Part shown: positions 63,201 to 64,000 of the stretch, one piece after another
Numbering within the stretch: the stretch's first letter is position 1
Layout: every line of letters begins with the position of its first letter
NCBI GenBank assembly: GCA_963971425.1
Contig: OZ020522.1
Coordinates: 3,136,168 to 3,200,167 of the forward strand
Length of the DNA stretch: 64,000 bases
DNA from: Bryoerythrophyllum caledonicum
Taxonomy: Eukaryota; Streptophyta; Bryopsida; Pottiales; Pottiaceae
Direction of reading: 5' to 3'
Program-made: the position numbers and the translations under genes
Notes under the pieces: model-generated
What the model saw: the letters and a program-made list of their open reading frames with translations, nothing else
Database searches by the model: none
What the model was told of the DNA's origin: nothing

Positions 63201-64000
63201 ATTGGGGTCAGCTGCTGGGACTTCTCTTTACAGCTGTCGTGGTAATAAGGCACTGTGACTTGGTACGGGACCCACAACCGAGAGGGTTCTTTTACCGTGA
63301 GTTGGTTGTTTTCTTGCTATTAATTGACTGACGGTTGATCACTGCAAATAACGAATTTGGGTTTATTATAAATATGTTTCTCTGTATATAATATTCAACA
63401 AGTGTAAAGTGGACTTCCTTTAATTTAGTTATGAAGTTACAACAAGATTTGATTCTAATTACTATGTGGGAATTTGGGTATTTAACTCCTGAAATTCTTT
63501 GATAATTTCACTTCAAATTTGTTGATTGTAGTGCGATAAGTAAGGAAGGAACCAAAGAGTTTTATTTTTATTTTTAACCGTAGGATCTCAATTACTATGT
63601 ACTACGTAATACTCACAAAATTTCATAGACTTTGACCGCACAAAGTAAAAGATTATAGTGTTTAAAAAAGAGGAAAGGGTTCATTATCTTCACTGCTTTG
63701 AGTGGGTCAGCTGACTTTGACTTCACTCGGTGTCAATTTTTTGCTCCACACAAGGTCTAAATCTATTACCATCATGTTGAGCAAGATATTGGTTGCTTGT
63801 ATAGTCAGGTACAACAATAATTCGAATTTTTTTGCTTCTGTGCGTTTCCACTACACTACTGCCAACTTTGGCGCCCTCCTGAGGGCTGAAAATTTGTCAA
63901 TTTACCATGAAATTTGTGGCACAAGATCACTTATATTTTGAAAACATGTGCGCCAAATTTCAGGGCCAAGAGATTTATACAAAAAAAGATATCCAAGATT
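63201..64000. other. AT-rich sequence, nothing recognised
   Basis: No supported gene, RNA or repeat boundary to the window end. Confidence 0.6.

Overview
This window is nuclear DNA of a land plant. The evidence is a mitochondrial bifunctional DHFR-thymidylate synthase, a plant-type clathrin heavy chain, a plant PurU deformylase, an RDM4/IWR1 protein, a complex I B14 subunit of plant type, GT-AG spliced genes with mostly 50-150 nt introns, and CCCTAAA/TTTAGGG motifs. The very short introns in conserved genes, beside a repeat-rich AT-rich half, suggest a lycophyte such as Selaginella. That placement is from memory, not from a comparison.

Layout. 1-2.4 kb: an unclassified CCGGAT-rich remnant. 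3.48-3.85 kb: degenerate telomere-like repeats. 4.1-7.35 kb: DHFR-TS (+, 10 exons). 7.6-36 kb: three related segmental units, each pairing a minus-strand protein kinase gene with a divergent, decayed M16 zinc-protease (PQQL-like) pseudogene. Unit 1 is about 7.6-15.5 kb, unit 2 about 15.5-25.2 kb and unit 3 about 29.05-35.95 kb. A 3.8 kb spacer with palindromic repeats lies between units 2 and 3. 36.7-42 kb: seven exons with compatible phases that form an unrecognised gene, threaded with small transposon-like repeats. 43.0-47.5 kb: NDUFA6 (complex I B14, -) and PurU (formyl-THF deformylase, +), divergent with 459 bp between start codons. 48.2-49.8 kb: a PAP29/PAP16-like metallophosphatase (-). 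50.2-52.0 kb: an RDM4/IWR1-like gene (+), divergent from the phosphatase. 52.5 kb: an F-box-like fragment. 53.6-62.55 kb: clathrin heavy chain (-), followed by a CT-rich promoter and a GC-rich minisatellite.

The most notable observation is in the clathrin heavy chain gene. Its seventh coding exon is present twice in tandem. Both copies are 109 nt, open, flanked by consensus splice sites and alignable to the same stretch of the N-terminal beta-propeller (26 of 37 residues identical). Because 109 is not a multiple of three, a transcript can keep frame only by using one copy or the other, which is the signature of mutually exclusive exons.

Other points of interest are kinases with DFE in place of DFG, an unusually short activation segment and an MGNxCSC acylation signal (lost by frameshift in copy 1); a phosphatase intron whose acceptor is triplicated; nested and recently inserted non-autonomous DNA transposons; and a head-to-head pair of nuclear genes for mitochondrial proteins.

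DHFR-TS and PurU both act in one-carbon folate metabolism, but they are far apart here and nothing in the sequence links their regulation. All splice sites were read by eye from reading frames and consensus signals. Exon sums were checked for frame: clathrin 1710 aa, DHFR-TS 585 aa, PurU 341 aa, RDM4-like 365 aa, phosphatase 362 aa, B14 139 aa.
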